Positions 1-8,828 of a DNA stretch of 64,000 nt are shown here, in pieces. Below the pieces are notes generated by a model that ran no database searches, was not told where the DNA came from, and saw only the letters and a program-made list of their open reading frames with translations. Where the stretch lies: assembly GCA_014695345.1 (NCBI GenBank), contig JACJOC010000102.1:1-64000 (forward strand), in the 5' to 3' direction. Made by a program: the position numbers and the translations under genes. How positions within the stretch are numbered: position 1 is the stretch's first letter; each line of letters begins with the position of its first letter. The stretch comes from Cyanobacteria bacterium FACHB-471. Its GTDB lineage: Bacteria; Cyanobacteriota; Cyanobacteriia; Elainellales; Elainellaceae.

Positions 1-332
1 TTTTGATTGATTATCTAATGTTTGTAATTGTCATTCTAAAATGTCATCTAGTTCCTGTTCTCAATCTGGAAAAATAATTGTCACTGACCGGCAGAAGTAG
101 TTGACATTGGATAGTCTGTGATTGACCAGCTCAAAAACATTTCTCAGATTGAACATTCTCGCCATCGCTCCCCGGTCAACTGCTTATTCAACTTAGTCTG
201 CGGCTTGATCGCGTACTGCCACCAACCCCAAAAGTCCTCTCTGCTCATTGACAACGCTTTGCCTGCTTTTGCTTAACCCGAACTGACGTTATTTAGGGAA
301 TTCTGCAAACACAAACATATTGGGAGGCATCT
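1..332. other. No gene seen in the first 332 bases
   Basis: Both strands were read; there are only short interrupted frames and AT-rich sequence. The last part carries a good ribosome binding site (GGGAGG at 322-327) for the SSB-like start at 333. No promoter can be assigned with confidence. Confidence 0.5.
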
Positions 333-651
333 ATGGCTAGTGCAGGGTTAAACAAATGGATAGTTAGTGGAAATCTGGCTGCAGATGCTCAAGTTGAAAA
401 CGGTTGATCTTCGAAATGGTGAGAAGGCTAAGGTGGCTCAAGGAACAGTATATGTTCGTAAAGCTCGTAATCGCGAAGAATCGTTTACTGTATCTTTGAG
501 TATCTGGGAACGTTCTGCCGCATGGCGTAAACTTCCTTATCTCAAGAAAGGATCTCTAATCATCTGTACCGGAAGTGTTGAACCAAGTCCTTTCATTTCT
601 AGCAATGGTAATTCCCATGTGCTTACCAGATTCACGAGCGGAAGTCACTGA
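333..651 (+). pseudogene. SSB-like single-stranded DNA-binding protein, frameshifted
   Basis: An ATG at 333 behind GGGAGG opens a frame reading MASAGLNKWIVSGNLAADAQ, which resembles the first OB-fold strands of cyanobacterial SSB-like proteins, but it stops at 405-407. The continuation (TVDLRNGEKAKVAQ..., then a stretch with LSIWERSAAW and GSLIICTGSVEPSPF, typical of the SSB core strands) lies one frame over. Removing one A from the AAAA run at 397-400 joins the two halves into a continuous reading frame. The C-terminal end (FTSGSH) looks shortened compared with normal SSB proteins, with no acidic tail. The gene may be decayed, may be expressed by frameshifting, or the extra A may be a sequencing error. 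A full-length SSB is presumably encoded elsewhere. The family call is an inference from pattern similarity. Confidence 0.6.
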
Positions 652-677
652 GTAGAGAATTTATAGTTCTACAAATG

Positions 678-715
678 AACCTGAGGTTGAAACGCTTAAC
701 TTGCAACCTCAGGTT
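678..715. terminator. Hairpin between convergent genes
   Basis: Perfect 12-bp inverted repeat (AACCTGAGGTTG at 678-689 and its complement at 704-715) with a 14-nt loop, lying between the SSB-like gene and the convergent pdhC. It has no long T run on either side, so it is a probable bidirectional terminator rather than a canonical one. Confidence 0.55.
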
Positions 716-739
716 TATAGGTTAACTGCAACCTAAACT

Positions 740-2059
740 CTATAGCGTTAAAGATTGAGGGTCAGTTTCAATTAGTTTTGCTAAGTCTTGGAGGAACGCT
801 GCTGCGTGAGCACCGTAAATGATTCGATGGTCACAGGTAATGTTCACTTGCATTCGTTGTCGCACACCTAGTAGCCCATCTTTGGTGGCAACAACTTGCG
901 GATGTGATGCTCCGATCGCTAAGATAGCGCCTTGTCCGGGCGGCAGTATTGCATCAAATCGATCAACTCCAAACATTCCCAAGTTTGAAAGCGTAAAGCT
1001 GCCGGAGGTGTATTCATCAGGCTGTAATTGCTTTGTCCTGGAGCGATTAACTAGGTCTTTCCAAGCACGTGATAGGGAATAGATATCAACTTGATCTGCA
1101 TTCTTCAACACGGGGGTGATTAAACCGCCATCATCCATAGCAACGGCTACTGCAACGTTAATGTCAGGTTTGTATTGAGTGCCCTGTTCAGTATAGCTAG
1201 CGTTCAGTAATGGATGTTTTAGCAGTGTGACTGCGACTGCTTTTGCTAGCAGTGCAGTCATAGTTACACCCTTTGATTTGATCTGCTTGTAGATTTTATC
1301 TAGGCTATCGGTAGTGATTGTATAACCCACTCGATAGGTTGGAACCTGAAGGCTCGCAACCATGTTTCGCACTACTGCGTTTTGTAGAGTATTTAGCGGT
1401 ACAACTTGACCTGGTGCAGTGGGAATCGCAGAAATAGCAGGAGTTGCAGATTTTGCAGAAGTGGGGGATACAGGGGTAGTCGTTTGGACTACTGGTGCAA
1501 TAACTGAAGGTGTGGGTACAGCAGTTGGCTGGCTCGTTTTTCCAACTGCTGCTTCAACGTCCTCTGCTACGATTCGACCATGAGGACCACTGCCTTTGAG
1601 AATATCTAGATCAACTTTTAATTCTTTAGCTAGTTTGCGGGCACGAGGAGATGCAACAATTCGACCGTTACCAGCTTTAGAAGAGCCGTTTTGTTCAGTT
1701 TCAGGCTGAACCGCGATCGCCACTGGTGCCGCTTGTTCTGTTTGATCTTGAGTAGATGCTGATGTCGGGCTGCTTTTGGTTTTACCAGAAACTTGTTGTT
1801 TGGCAGTTTCAATTTCAGCTTCTGTTTCAGCTATTAGGGCGATCGCCTCTCCTACAGGAGCAACTTCACCTGCAGGCACAACAATTGTTGCAAGATAGCC
1901 TTCATAGAAGGACTCTACATCCATGTCTGCTTTATCAGACTCAACAACAACTACGGTTTCGCCCTTTTCAATCTTGTCTCCAGGTGATTTGATCCAGGAG
2001 ACAATTTTGCCTTCTGTCATAGTGGAACTAAGGGCGGGCATGAAAACTTCGTGAATCAT
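740..2059 (-). CDS. pdhC: Dihydrolipoamide acetyltransferase, E2 of pyruvate dehydrogenase
   Basis: This E2 core subunit transfers acetyl groups from lipoamide to CoA in the pyruvate dehydrogenase complex. The 439-residue protein has an N-terminal lipoyl domain with the lipoylated lysine at about residue 43 in the ESDKADMD motif, a Pro/Ala/Thr-rich linker, a peripheral subunit-binding domain around 135-170 (VASPRARKLAKE ... GPHGRIVAEDV), a second Ala/Pro/Thr linker, and a catalytic domain from about 215. The active-site segment reads CDHRIIYGAHAAAF: the catalytic His is present, and the position of the usual Asp of the DHRxxDG motif is Tyr, as in plastid-type E2 enzymes. The later GAH is, as I recall the family, usually GAD. 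The start ATG at 2057-2059 gives the expected lipoyl-domain N terminus. The call is secure. Confidence 0.93.
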   Translation of the reverse strand: MIHEVFMPALSSTMTEGKIVSWIKSPGDKIEKGETVVVVESDKADMDVESFYEGYLATIVVPAGEVAPVGEAIALIAETEAEIETAKQQVSGKTKSSPTSASTQDQTEQAAPVAIAVQPETEQNGSSKAGNGRIVASPRARKLAKELKVDLDILKGSGPHGRIVAEDVEAAVGKTSQPTAVPTPSVIAPVVQTTTPVSPTSAKSATPAISAIPTAPGQVVPLNTLQNAVVRNMVASLQVPTYRVGYTITTDSLDKIYKQIKSKGVTMTALLAKAVAVTLLKHPLLNASYTEQGTQYKPDINVAVAVAMDDGGLITPVLKNADQVDIYSLSRAWKDLVNRSRTKQLQPDEYTSGSFTLSNLGMFGVDRFDAILPPGQGAILAIGASHPQVVATKDGLLGVRQRMQVNITCDHRIIYGAHAAAFLQDLAKLIETDPQSLTL

Positions 2060-2155
2060 GAGTAGCTTTGCGACAATTAAAACAACATGGATAGCAGAAT
2101 CGAATTGTATCGTGATCTGGGTCGTTCAAGGATCAGAAATTAGGATGCGAGTAGG

Positions 2156-2605
2156 CTATGCATCGCCTCGAATTTCTTGGACAACTCCATCGCGTAAAAG
2201 TATCTCTACGCGCATTTTGTCGAACAGATTGTCTCCAATTTCTACACGGAAAAAGCCTTCGACTTGGAGCTGCAACACTTCCTTGTCCAGTTCTGCAAGC
2301 TGTACTTGTTGAAGTTGTTGAAGGATTCGATTTTTCTGTTCTAAAAGCTCGCTCTTCTTTTGGTTAACTTGTACTTGAATGTTGCCAATTTGTTGAGCGA
2401 TCGCTGGATCGGCGGGCTGAGAGGTTTGCTTTTGTAGCTCAGCCGTCATGCGCTGTCCCTGGTTCTCTAACTGTTGCAGTTGACCGTCTAACTGGTTAAT
2501 TTGGGCCTGTAGCTGTTGCTGCATTCCCTCCTTCCACAAAGGAGTGACAAGGGCTTTTACGTTTACAACTCGTTTTAAGAGCAGATGGGATTTAGAAACA
2601 TCCAT
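2156..2605 (-). CDS. YlqD-like coiled-coil protein
   Basis: A 149-residue protein with a long Gln-rich amphipathic coiled coil (about residues 28-115) between a conserved N-terminal segment (LLLKRVVNVKALVTPLWKE) and a C-terminal beta-rich segment (GFFRVEIGDNLFDKMRVEILLRDGVV). This architecture fits the YlqD family, conserved in cyanobacteria and Firmicutes and without a known function. It lies between aas and pdhC in the same orientation and may be co-transcribed with one of them. There is no signal peptide or membrane segment, so it is probably cytoplasmic. Confidence 0.7.
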   Translation of the reverse strand: MDVSKSHLLLKRVVNVKALVTPLWKEGMQQQLQAQINQLDGQLQQLENQGQRMTAELQKQTSQPADPAIAQQIGNIQVQVNQKKSELLEQKNRILQQLQQVQLAELDKEVLQLQVEGFFRVEIGDNLFDKMRVEILLRDGVVQEIRGDA

Positions 2606-2696
2606 GAGTTTTAGGTCAAGGAAACAATTTGAGGATTAGAGACAAAAATTATGTGAGCGAAGCCATGCTGTTCTTGAGCAGCACAACCAGTACAGT

Positions 2697-4694
2697 TTAG
2701 ACAAACATCCCGTCAATCATATCGCGATAGCGTTCCATCACAACGGGTCTACGGATTTTGAGAGTTTGAGTCATGGTGCCATTTTCGATAGAGAAAGGCT
2801 CTAAGACAAGCCGGAATGGTCCGATGCGATCGTCGGGACGATATCCAGGTCGATTTTTGACCTCACGAGTTAACTCTTGCCGATACAAGTCCTGGACTTG
2901 TTTTCTTTCAAGGCTGATTTGAGTCGCAGCTAGAGATGCAGTGTTTTCCTGATCAGGAAGCTGAAGCTGTAGGTTTTGAGTGGCTGCCCATTTTTCTAGC
3001 GTTTCTAGATTAGGAACAATCAAGGCACCTAGCGATCGCTGATCTTGCCCGACCAGCATAATTTGGTCAATGTAGGGACTCCGTAAGCAAGCGTCTTCAA
3101 TAGGCTGCGGCTCGATATTTTCGCCGTTTGTCAAAACGATTGTGTCTTTGGCTCGCCCTGTAATTACCAGATCATCCTCAGCCGTGACTAAACCTAGATC
3201 GCCCGTATCGAACCAACCTTCTGAGTCGATCGCCTTAGCTGTTGCCTGAGGATTTTTGTAATAGCCTCGCATTACTTGAGCACCTCGAATCAAAACAACT
3301 CCCTGTTGTCCAGCAGGAAGAGGTTGACGGGTTTCTAAATCAACGATGCGGGTTTCAGTTTGAGGAATTGGCTGACCGTCAGCACCTCTAATATTGCGCC
3401 AAGGACGACGAACATGAGTAATAGGAGCAGTCTCTGTTAGACCATAGCCGCCTAAAATCTGAATCCCGACGATTTCAAAGAAGTTCTCCAGGTGCATGGC
3501 GATCGAACCGCCACCACTCACAACAAACTTAATTTCTCCCCCTACGCCTGCCCGAACCTGTTGGTAGACGAGCTTGTCTCCTAAGCGATGCAATGATGCC
3601 AGGAAAGGTAGTTTTAGCCCTGCCCCAAACCGCTCTGCAGCAGAGGGATTCAGGTTCTCTAAGTCTAATTTCTGAACAATTCGGCGGTTATCTATGTAGC
3701 GTTGACTAATTTCTAAGAAGAAGTTGATAAGCCGCTGTTTGCTTGCAGGCTGCTCTCGAAACTGCTTCTGCACTCCTTCGTAAATCGATTCCCAGAGGCG
3801 AGGCACACCGACCATGTAGTGGGGGTGAAATTCTTTGAGGTCTCGCTTGACTTGACGAATATTGGTGTAGATCTGGGTGCAGCCAAAAGAGAAGATGAAA
3901 TATTCAAAGGAGCGCTCGTAGCAGTGCCAAATCGGGAGAATGCTGAGGACACGTTCTCCAGGTTGAGGCTGGGCTACGGCTCCCGCATTTGTGACTTGGG
4001 ACAGCAAATTGCCCTGGGTCAGCATTACTCCTTTAGGTGTTCCGGAAGTCCCAGAGGTATACATTAGGGTAGCCAGCGTGTCTCGATTCGTGCTGACTGG
4101 CTGAAGCGAGTGCTTAGCTCCTAACTCTAGAACTTGGGAAAAAGTTAAAGTTTTGAGGCGATCGCCCTGCTCCACCGCTTCATCAGACATCACAATTGCT
4201 AGTCGAATCTGATCTGGGTTAAGGTCAGAGTAGAGTTTTTTAAGGGTAGCCTGATCTTGAACTGCGATCGCCACACTATCGCTATCAGCAAGAATAAACA
4301 GTAGCTCCTCTCGATCTGCCTGAGCACTACGCACTACGTTGACAATGCCAGCCGTCATCATGCCCTGATCAGTGATCAGCCAACGAGGGCTATTGTCTGA
4401 GAACAGGGCAACGTGTTCCCCTTCCCGCAATCCCAGTGCCTGCAATCCAGCTGCAAACTGCTGAATCTGCTGCCACAGCTCTGCATAGGTAATGCTTACC
4501 TCTGGTTTCACATGAGGATCATGAAGTGCAACCAGGCTAGCCACCTCTTTCCGCTGAGCGGCGATCGCCCAAATTTCGGGAATTGACTGAGCTGCACTAA
4601 AGTCGTTAGGGCGACTTTCAGAGATGCCAGCAGAGCCAGACGGTGTAGCAGTATTTAGAGCGAATGTAGAACCGGAGTTGGTGGGGCGATTCAT
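2697..4694 (-). CDS. aas: Long-chain acyl-ACP synthetase / AMP-forming acyl ligase
   Basis: A 665-residue ANL-superfamily enzyme that adenylates a fatty acid and transfers it to ACP (or CoA). Visible motifs are the P-loop-like LMYTSGTSGTPKGVML near residues 210-225, the A5 motif GYGLTETAPI, the A7 motif WFDTGDLG and the A8/A10 region with the hinge (KDTIVLTNGENIEPQPIE). Length and the long insert before the C-terminal lobe match cyanobacterial Aas, which recycles free fatty acids released from membrane lipids; these organisms generally use acyl-ACP rather than acyl-CoA. The choice of ACP over CoA is inferred from taxonomy, not from the sequence. It is divergently placed from the DUF427 gene across 277 bp. 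Confidence 0.85.
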   Translation of the reverse strand: MNRPTNSGSTFALNTATPSGSAGISESRPNDFSAAQSIPEIWAIAAQRKEVASLVALHDPHVKPEVSITYAELWQQIQQFAAGLQALGLREGEHVALFSDNSPRWLITDQGMMTAGIVNVVRSAQADREELLFILADSDSVAIAVQDQATLKKLYSDLNPDQIRLAIVMSDEAVEQGDRLKTLTFSQVLELGAKHSLQPVSTNRDTLATLMYTSGTSGTPKGVMLTQGNLLSQVTNAGAVAQPQPGERVLSILPIWHCYERSFEYFIFSFGCTQIYTNIRQVKRDLKEFHPHYMVGVPRLWESIYEGVQKQFREQPASKQRLINFFLEISQRYIDNRRIVQKLDLENLNPSAAERFGAGLKLPFLASLHRLGDKLVYQQVRAGVGGEIKFVVSGGGSIAMHLENFFEIVGIQILGGYGLTETAPITHVRRPWRNIRGADGQPIPQTETRIVDLETRQPLPAGQQGVVLIRGAQVMRGYYKNPQATAKAIDSEGWFDTGDLGLVTAEDDLVITGRAKDTIVLTNGENIEPQPIEDACLRSPYIDQIMLVGQDQRSLGALIVPNLETLEKWAATQNLQLQLPDQENTASLAATQISLERKQVQDLYRQELTREVKNRPGYRPDDRIGPFRLVLEPFSIENGTMTQTLKIRRPVVMERYRDMIDGMFV

Positions 4695-4971
4695 CGTGAC
4701 TAGCTCCGTAAAGTGCCGTTAAAGTCTCTAAGGGGATTGCGATTTTTCTAAACTACCCTACTTCTTGCAGCGCTAGAATAGTCAATTGGGAAGGACAGAA
4801 CCCTATCCGTCCGTCTTGCAACTTCTCCATCTTGCAGATTAGGTCACGAACGCAGCCTGCCAGCGAGGAGAGTTGCTCCTTAGAATCGCTGTCCGAATAA
4901 TAGGCTATGAATACGCTGATAGGTAGCGGAATTAGAATAGGATAGCAAAGCGTGTTATTAGGAGAATTTAT

Positions 4972-5256
4972 ATGGCTAAAGCAGTTTGGAAGGGTATCGT
5001 TTTAGCAGAAAGCGACAAATGCGAAGTAGTCGAGGGAAATCAGTACTTTCCTCCTGACTCGATCAAGTCGGAATATTTTAAGCCTAGCAACACTCATACG
5101 ACCTGCCCTTGGAAAGGGCTTGCAAGCTACTACAACATTGAGGTGGATGGGCAAATCAATAAGGATGCTGCATGGTACTACCCCAGCGCTAAAGATGCTG
5201 CAAAGAATATTGAAGGGTACGTAGCATTTTGGCGCGGTGTGCAGGTCGAAGCTTAA
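4972..5256 (+). CDS. DUF427 domain protein
   Basis: A 94-residue single-domain protein. It carries the DUF427 hallmarks: an N-terminal W-x-G strand, a VVEGNQYFPPDS turn, a CPWKGLASYY motif and a C-terminal IEGYVAFW segment. The family has a beta-tent fold and no established biochemical activity. The start is supported by AGGAGA at 4960-4965, seven bases upstream. No signal peptide is seen. It is a monocistronic-looking gene divergent from aas. Confidence 0.85.
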   Translation: MAKAVWKGIVLAESDKCEVVEGNQYFPPDSIKSEYFKPSNTHTTCPWKGLASYYNIEVDGQINKDAAWYYPSAKDAAKNIEGYVAFWRGVQVEA

Positions 5257-5462
5257 CCCCAAATGAGTCCTTAAGTTGGTGCTGTGAAGCTGGCTTTTGG
5301 GTATCTTGATGTCTAACTTGCTGTCTGTGATGCCATCCAGCAAACTGACATTCCCGGATAAAAAGTGTTACTGTCAAACATTTGTGACCGGAATAACAGA
5401 TCCAAGGTCTGAATCCAGGAATAGGTAGATCGTGGTTTGATAGAATTCTGCTGAACATCTCC

Positions 5463-6077
5463 GTGAGGGTAATGAAAGTATATAGTCCACCCGCCCAGTC
5501 ACCTCCTATGATTCTGGATTCGTTACCCAACCCTCCTGTGTTGGATGAGGTTTGTCCTCGTCGGGCGCGGTTACAAATTGATCTTATTATCCTGGCGATC
5601 GAAGCGTTAGACCTTGGTGGTTCTGAGGCTCTACTCATAGCTGCTAAAGAGCTTGAACTACAGGGAATCGTGAAAAATCGCGTATCTCTGTGGCGGCTAC
5701 GCAGCACCAACCCATTGAGACGCAATAGTCAGCGCCGTCCGCTTACGTTAACAGAAGCAAAAGCATTAGTTCTGATTGCCTGTCATTTGGCACGACGGCT
5801 AACTGTTCTAATTCGTCAGTTGCTTTTGGCTTATCAGCAGTTGCAAGAAAAACAGCTATCCCTAGATCATCATTTCCGCCTGTCTGAGTATCTAGAGCGA
5901 TTTAGAGCGCACTTTCGCTCTCGGATGAACCCTAAACGAGCAGGCGTAATGGCATATAGCACTGATGAAAAGCTAAACGAACTCGCGATGAAGCTTTTGA
6001 GCCAACTTCTATTTTGCACAGGAACGGGTGGTACACAGCGGCTCTGGAGCAGCTTGTTTGATGGAGATGTGGCATGA
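5463..6077 (+). CDS. DUF3038 protein, partner of the next gene
   Basis: A 204-residue, mostly helical protein of a cyanobacteria-specific family (DUF3038). Conserved-looking stretches include LDEVCPRRARLQIDLIILAI near residue 35 and a basic, Arg-rich middle. The stop overlaps the ATG of the following DUF4335 gene by four bases (ATGA), so translation is probably coupled. The start is uncertain: a GTG at 5463 or an ATG at 5472, the latter having a GAGGG only two bases upstream. No function is known and none is proposed. Confidence 0.75.
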   Translation: MRVMKVYSPPAQSPPMILDSLPNPPVLDEVCPRRARLQIDLIILAIEALDLGGSEALLIAAKELELQGIVKNRVSLWRLRSTNPLRRNSQRRPLTLTEAKALVLIACHLARRLTVLIRQLLLAYQQLQEKQLSLDHHFRLSEYLERFRAHFRSRMNPKRAGVMAYSTDEKLNELAMKLLSQLLFCTGTGGTQRLWSSLFDGDVA

Positions 6078-7288
6078 CGATTCAGCGTCAATATAGTTTA
6101 CCGAACTGTAAGCTGGTCCTTGAAGGATGGCCAGATGAGGCGATCGCTAGCAGCACAACGGGTCGTCCACTAGTTTCTAAGTTGGTCAGTGCTGAGTGCC
6201 ATTTTACTCACCTTGAGAAACCCCTTACAGGGGGTAGAGAATTCTTTGAGAGTCTAATCACAGCCGTTAGTAATTATGCTCAAGAATTTTTAAGTGGGGT
6301 GCCTCATCCTTCTCATGCAACGGGCAAGCCAAACCTGGTACATCTTCAGCGGATCAACCAGAATCAACACCGGCTAACGATTCAGGCTGAATCGAGAAAT
6401 GGTAGTCAGGCTCAGAGTTCTGCGACTCCGATCCAGCTTGATTTGGTAACCGTTCAACTTTTTGATCTGGTTGAAGCGATTGATCAGTTTTTTGCGGATA
6501 GCCAAACACTACCGGATTTATCGCTTAATCTAACTCCTGTTTCTAAACGATATGTTGCATCGCAGGAACCGATAACAAAACGAGCAATGCCAGCTGCTTT
6601 GGGAGTTTCTGGGCTGGCAGTTGCAGCGATCGCCCTCTTCTTTGTGCCTGTGCCGCAAAGAGGACCAGTAGAGTCAGAGACAACGACAGAACAGTCTACA
6701 GAAGTTTCTCCGGCTGCGAATGCCAGTGTTGAAGAAGCAACCGAGTCACCCCCAACTGCAACAACTGCTTCACCAGAACCTGTAGTGGCTGATGACGCAT
6801 CTGAACTTTCTGATTCTGAGCTGTCTGATTCTGGAGCAGAGCCACCTGATGATGTTTCTGAAACAACAGAAGTTGGAGAATCTTTAGCTGCTGCAGATTT
6901 AGAAGCACTGCTAGATGCTGCTCCTGAGATTTCTGACCCAGATCGGCTCGATGAAATGACCTTGCAGTTGCGAGATCAGCTTGATGCAGCCTGGACTGAT
7001 CGAGATGCTGGACTGGATGAAGAACTCATTTATCGGGTTGGTGTTGCCGAGAATGGCGATATTCTCGGAGTAAAGCAAGTCAACGAAGCCGCTATCACCT
7101 ACTTTGACCTAACTCCTCTTGCAGATCTGCGATACAACCCAATTGATGCAGATGCGCCAAACCAGGAACCCATTGGTCAGTTTCGAGTTGTGTTTAGACC
7201 TGACGGAGTCATTGAGGTCAGTCCCTGGAATGGACGACCTGCTGCCAATGCATCACCTCTAGAGAGCCTTGTTTCTCTGTTGATATAA
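6074..7288 (+). CDS. DUF4335 membrane-anchored protein
   Basis: A 404-residue protein of the cyanobacterial DUF4335 family, translationally coupled to DUF3038 upstream. The N-terminal 170 residues form a folded domain that starts MTIQRQYSLPNCKLVLEGW. One hydrophobic segment follows (about 175-197, ALGVSGLAVAAIALFFVPVP). Then comes an acidic Ser/Thr/Glu/Ala-rich linker (about 200-275), and last a compact C-terminal domain (RDQLDAAWTDRDAGLDEEL onward) that ends in a proline-rich turn. The topology suggests a single-pass protein with domains on both sides of a membrane. The function is unknown; the coupling implies that the two products act together. Confidence 0.75.
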   Translation: MTIQRQYSLPNCKLVLEGWPDEAIASSTTGRPLVSKLVSAECHFTHLEKPLTGGREFFESLITAVSNYAQEFLSGVPHPSHATGKPNLVHLQRINQNQHRLTIQAESRNGSQAQSSATPIQLDLVTVQLFDLVEAIDQFFADSQTLPDLSLNLTPVSKRYVASQEPITKRAMPAALGVSGLAVAAIALFFVPVPQRGPVESETTTEQSTEVSPAANASVEEATESPPTATTASPEPVVADDASELSDSELSDSGAEPPDDVSETTEVGESLAAADLEALLDAAPEISDPDRLDEMTLQLRDQLDAAWTDRDAGLDEELIYRVGVAENGDILGVKQVNEAAITYFDLTPLADLRYNPIDADAPNQEPIGQFRVVFRPDGVIEVSPWNGRPAANASPLESLVSLLI

Positions 7289-7296
7289 ATACATAA

Positions 7297-7319
7297 AGGG
7301 CGCAAAAATCTTGCGCCCT
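7297..7319. terminator. Hairpin between convergent genes
   Basis: Perfect 9-bp stem (AGGGCGCAA / TTGCGCCCT) with a 5-nt AAATC loop, nine bases past the DUF4335 stop and just before the stop of the convergent gene at 7337. It is GC-rich with only weak U-rich flanks, and probably serves both genes. Confidence 0.65.
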
Positions 7320-7336
7320 CAAAGATTCTCCAGTTT

Positions 7337-8218
7337 CTATCGATGTGCCTGAGGTCCCGCCCAGATGTTGTTTGCCACTCGTCCAAAAGTGACGGGCTGG
7401 TCTTCGATGGCGGCGGTGGTGCTTCCGCTAAAATCTACTGCCCATAGCATGGTTTGGGTGTCACCCAGGTTGCCTGCTTGAAAAAGAACCCGCCCAGGAT
7501 GCGTCTGACTCCAGCCCAATAAAACAGCATTTGTGTACTGAACGCGAGTGGGAGCAACGGTGTAAGTGCGGTTTTGCTGCCGATCCCAAACGACAGCATA
7601 GTCGGAAGCAATATCAGAGCCAAACAACGACTCAAACTCTCTTGCCAGAATGCGATCGCCCGTCTCAGACCAGGCAACTGGAATCAAGATGGCAATCCCC
7701 CCCGCCTCAACTTCTACAGGAGTGAGATTTCCGTTTCCAAAGGGGTTATCTGCTAGGGGAGAAGATGCAGTAATCGTCTGCAAATCACCCGTCCTCAAAT
7801 TCTCCAGAAACAAAACACTGCTAACTCGACTCTGAGTGAATTGAGGAGAAACCTGCATTTGAATGCGACTATAAGCCGCATATTCACCATCCGGAGAAAT
7901 AAGCGACTGGCTGCGGTAATAACGCAGGATTGAAGTATTTGACCGACTTATTTCAGCCAGAGTTGCTAAAACCCAATTCCAGGGAACTGGATAGGGACTA
8001 TTGAGTGGGTCAAGTTGTACTGACGGCTCCGCCATAGGACTTTCAGAGACAGAATTTTCAGGAACAATAGGGGAAGCTGGCGACTCAGCAGCCGGAACAG
8101 CTTCAGGACTAGCTAAGACGGAGCGGGAGCCTAATAGAAACACCAATAACAAGACGGTAGCCAATTGAGATGATGTTCGGGGGAACAACCATCCTAAGCA
8201 GAGTTTGATTTGGCGCAT
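7337..8218 (-). CDS. Exported protein of unknown function
   Basis: The reading frame is open from 8338, but the start at 8218 (MRQIKLCLGWLFPR...) places a basic N terminus and a hydrophobic core (LATVLLLVFLLGSRSVLA) at the beginning, a signal peptide cut near ALA-SPEA. A Pro/Ser/Glu-rich spacer follows, then a domain with repeated strand patterns (SPDGEYAAYSRIQM, ILIPVAWSETGDRILAREFE, DYAVVWDRQQNRTYTV). These resemble WD40-like/TolB-type propeller blades. The product is probably periplasmic. I do not recognise a named family with certainty. The length is 293 residues from the chosen start. Confidence 0.6.
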   Translation of the reverse strand: MRQIKLCLGWLFPRTSSQLATVLLLVFLLGSRSVLASPEAVPAAESPASPIVPENSVSESPMAEPSVQLDPLNSPYPVPWNWVLATLAEISRSNTSILRYYRSQSLISPDGEYAAYSRIQMQVSPQFTQSRVSSVLFLENLRTGDLQTITASSPLADNPFGNGNLTPVEVEAGGIAILIPVAWSETGDRILAREFESLFGSDIASDYAVVWDRQQNRTYTVAPTRVQYTNAVLLGWSQTHPGRVLFQAGNLGDTQTMLWAVDFSGSTTAAIEDQPVTFGRVANNIWAGPQAHR

Positions 8219-8517
8219 TAAGTTAAGTCTCTGGGCGACGGATTTGTGGTGAGATGCGACACCCGAACCAACATAAGGCTGTTCTCGTTCTATCTTTCCT
8301 TGATCTATGTATAGCAACTGTAAGGCTCGTGAATGCATGAATTCTCTAAACTCTTCAACAGATGTAATGTTGCTAATGTCAGTCTGTAGGCAGGTAGGTA
8401 ACTAGTAGGAATCGTGCGATTTTGACCGCAAAGCCGGGAAAATTAACGCTCAGCTTTTGGACTTGTCCAAAGTTGAGGTAGCATCACAACAGGGAAATCT
8501 GTGCATGAGGTCGAAAT

Positions 8518-8757
8518 ATGACTAGATCCTCAACGGTTCAAGCAACGGAACGCCAATCTCCTCAGCGATCGCCCGGTGGGGGCAGGTCTCTCCTGGTGTT
8601 AATTTTTCGGCTGCTGCTGCTAACAGTGGGCGGCAGTTTTGCAGGACTGTTGGGCATAGCGGTTGCTCAGGTTCACCCCGCGCAAATCCAAGAAACGCCC
8701 ATTCTCGAAAAAGTACTTCAGCGATCTGAAGCGTTAATCAGGGATATTCGAAGTTAA
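8518..8757 (+). CDS. Small membrane protein of unknown function
   Basis: A 79-residue protein with a hydrophilic N terminus (about 25 residues), one or two hydrophobic segments (LLVLIFRLLLLTVGGSFAGLLGIAVAQV) and a short charged tail ending EALIRDIRS. It sits 71 bp upstream of fmt on the same strand. The position and clean start suggest a real gene, but no family is recognised. Confidence 0.55.
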   Translation: MTRSSTVQATERQSPQRSPGGGRSLLVLIFRLLLLTVGGSFAGLLGIAVAQVHPAQIQETPILEKVLQRSEALIRDIRS

Positions 8758-8828
8758 TCTTTAGGATTTTCGGAATAAAGCAGGCTTAAACTCTGTTTTC
8801 CTGGCACCCATACTGTTGATCCCGGCTC

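Noticed and set aside
5189-5725. Minus-strand 178-codon frame
   Set aside because: Covers parts of two plus-strand genes (DUF427 and DUF3038) that have recognisable families; no features of its own.
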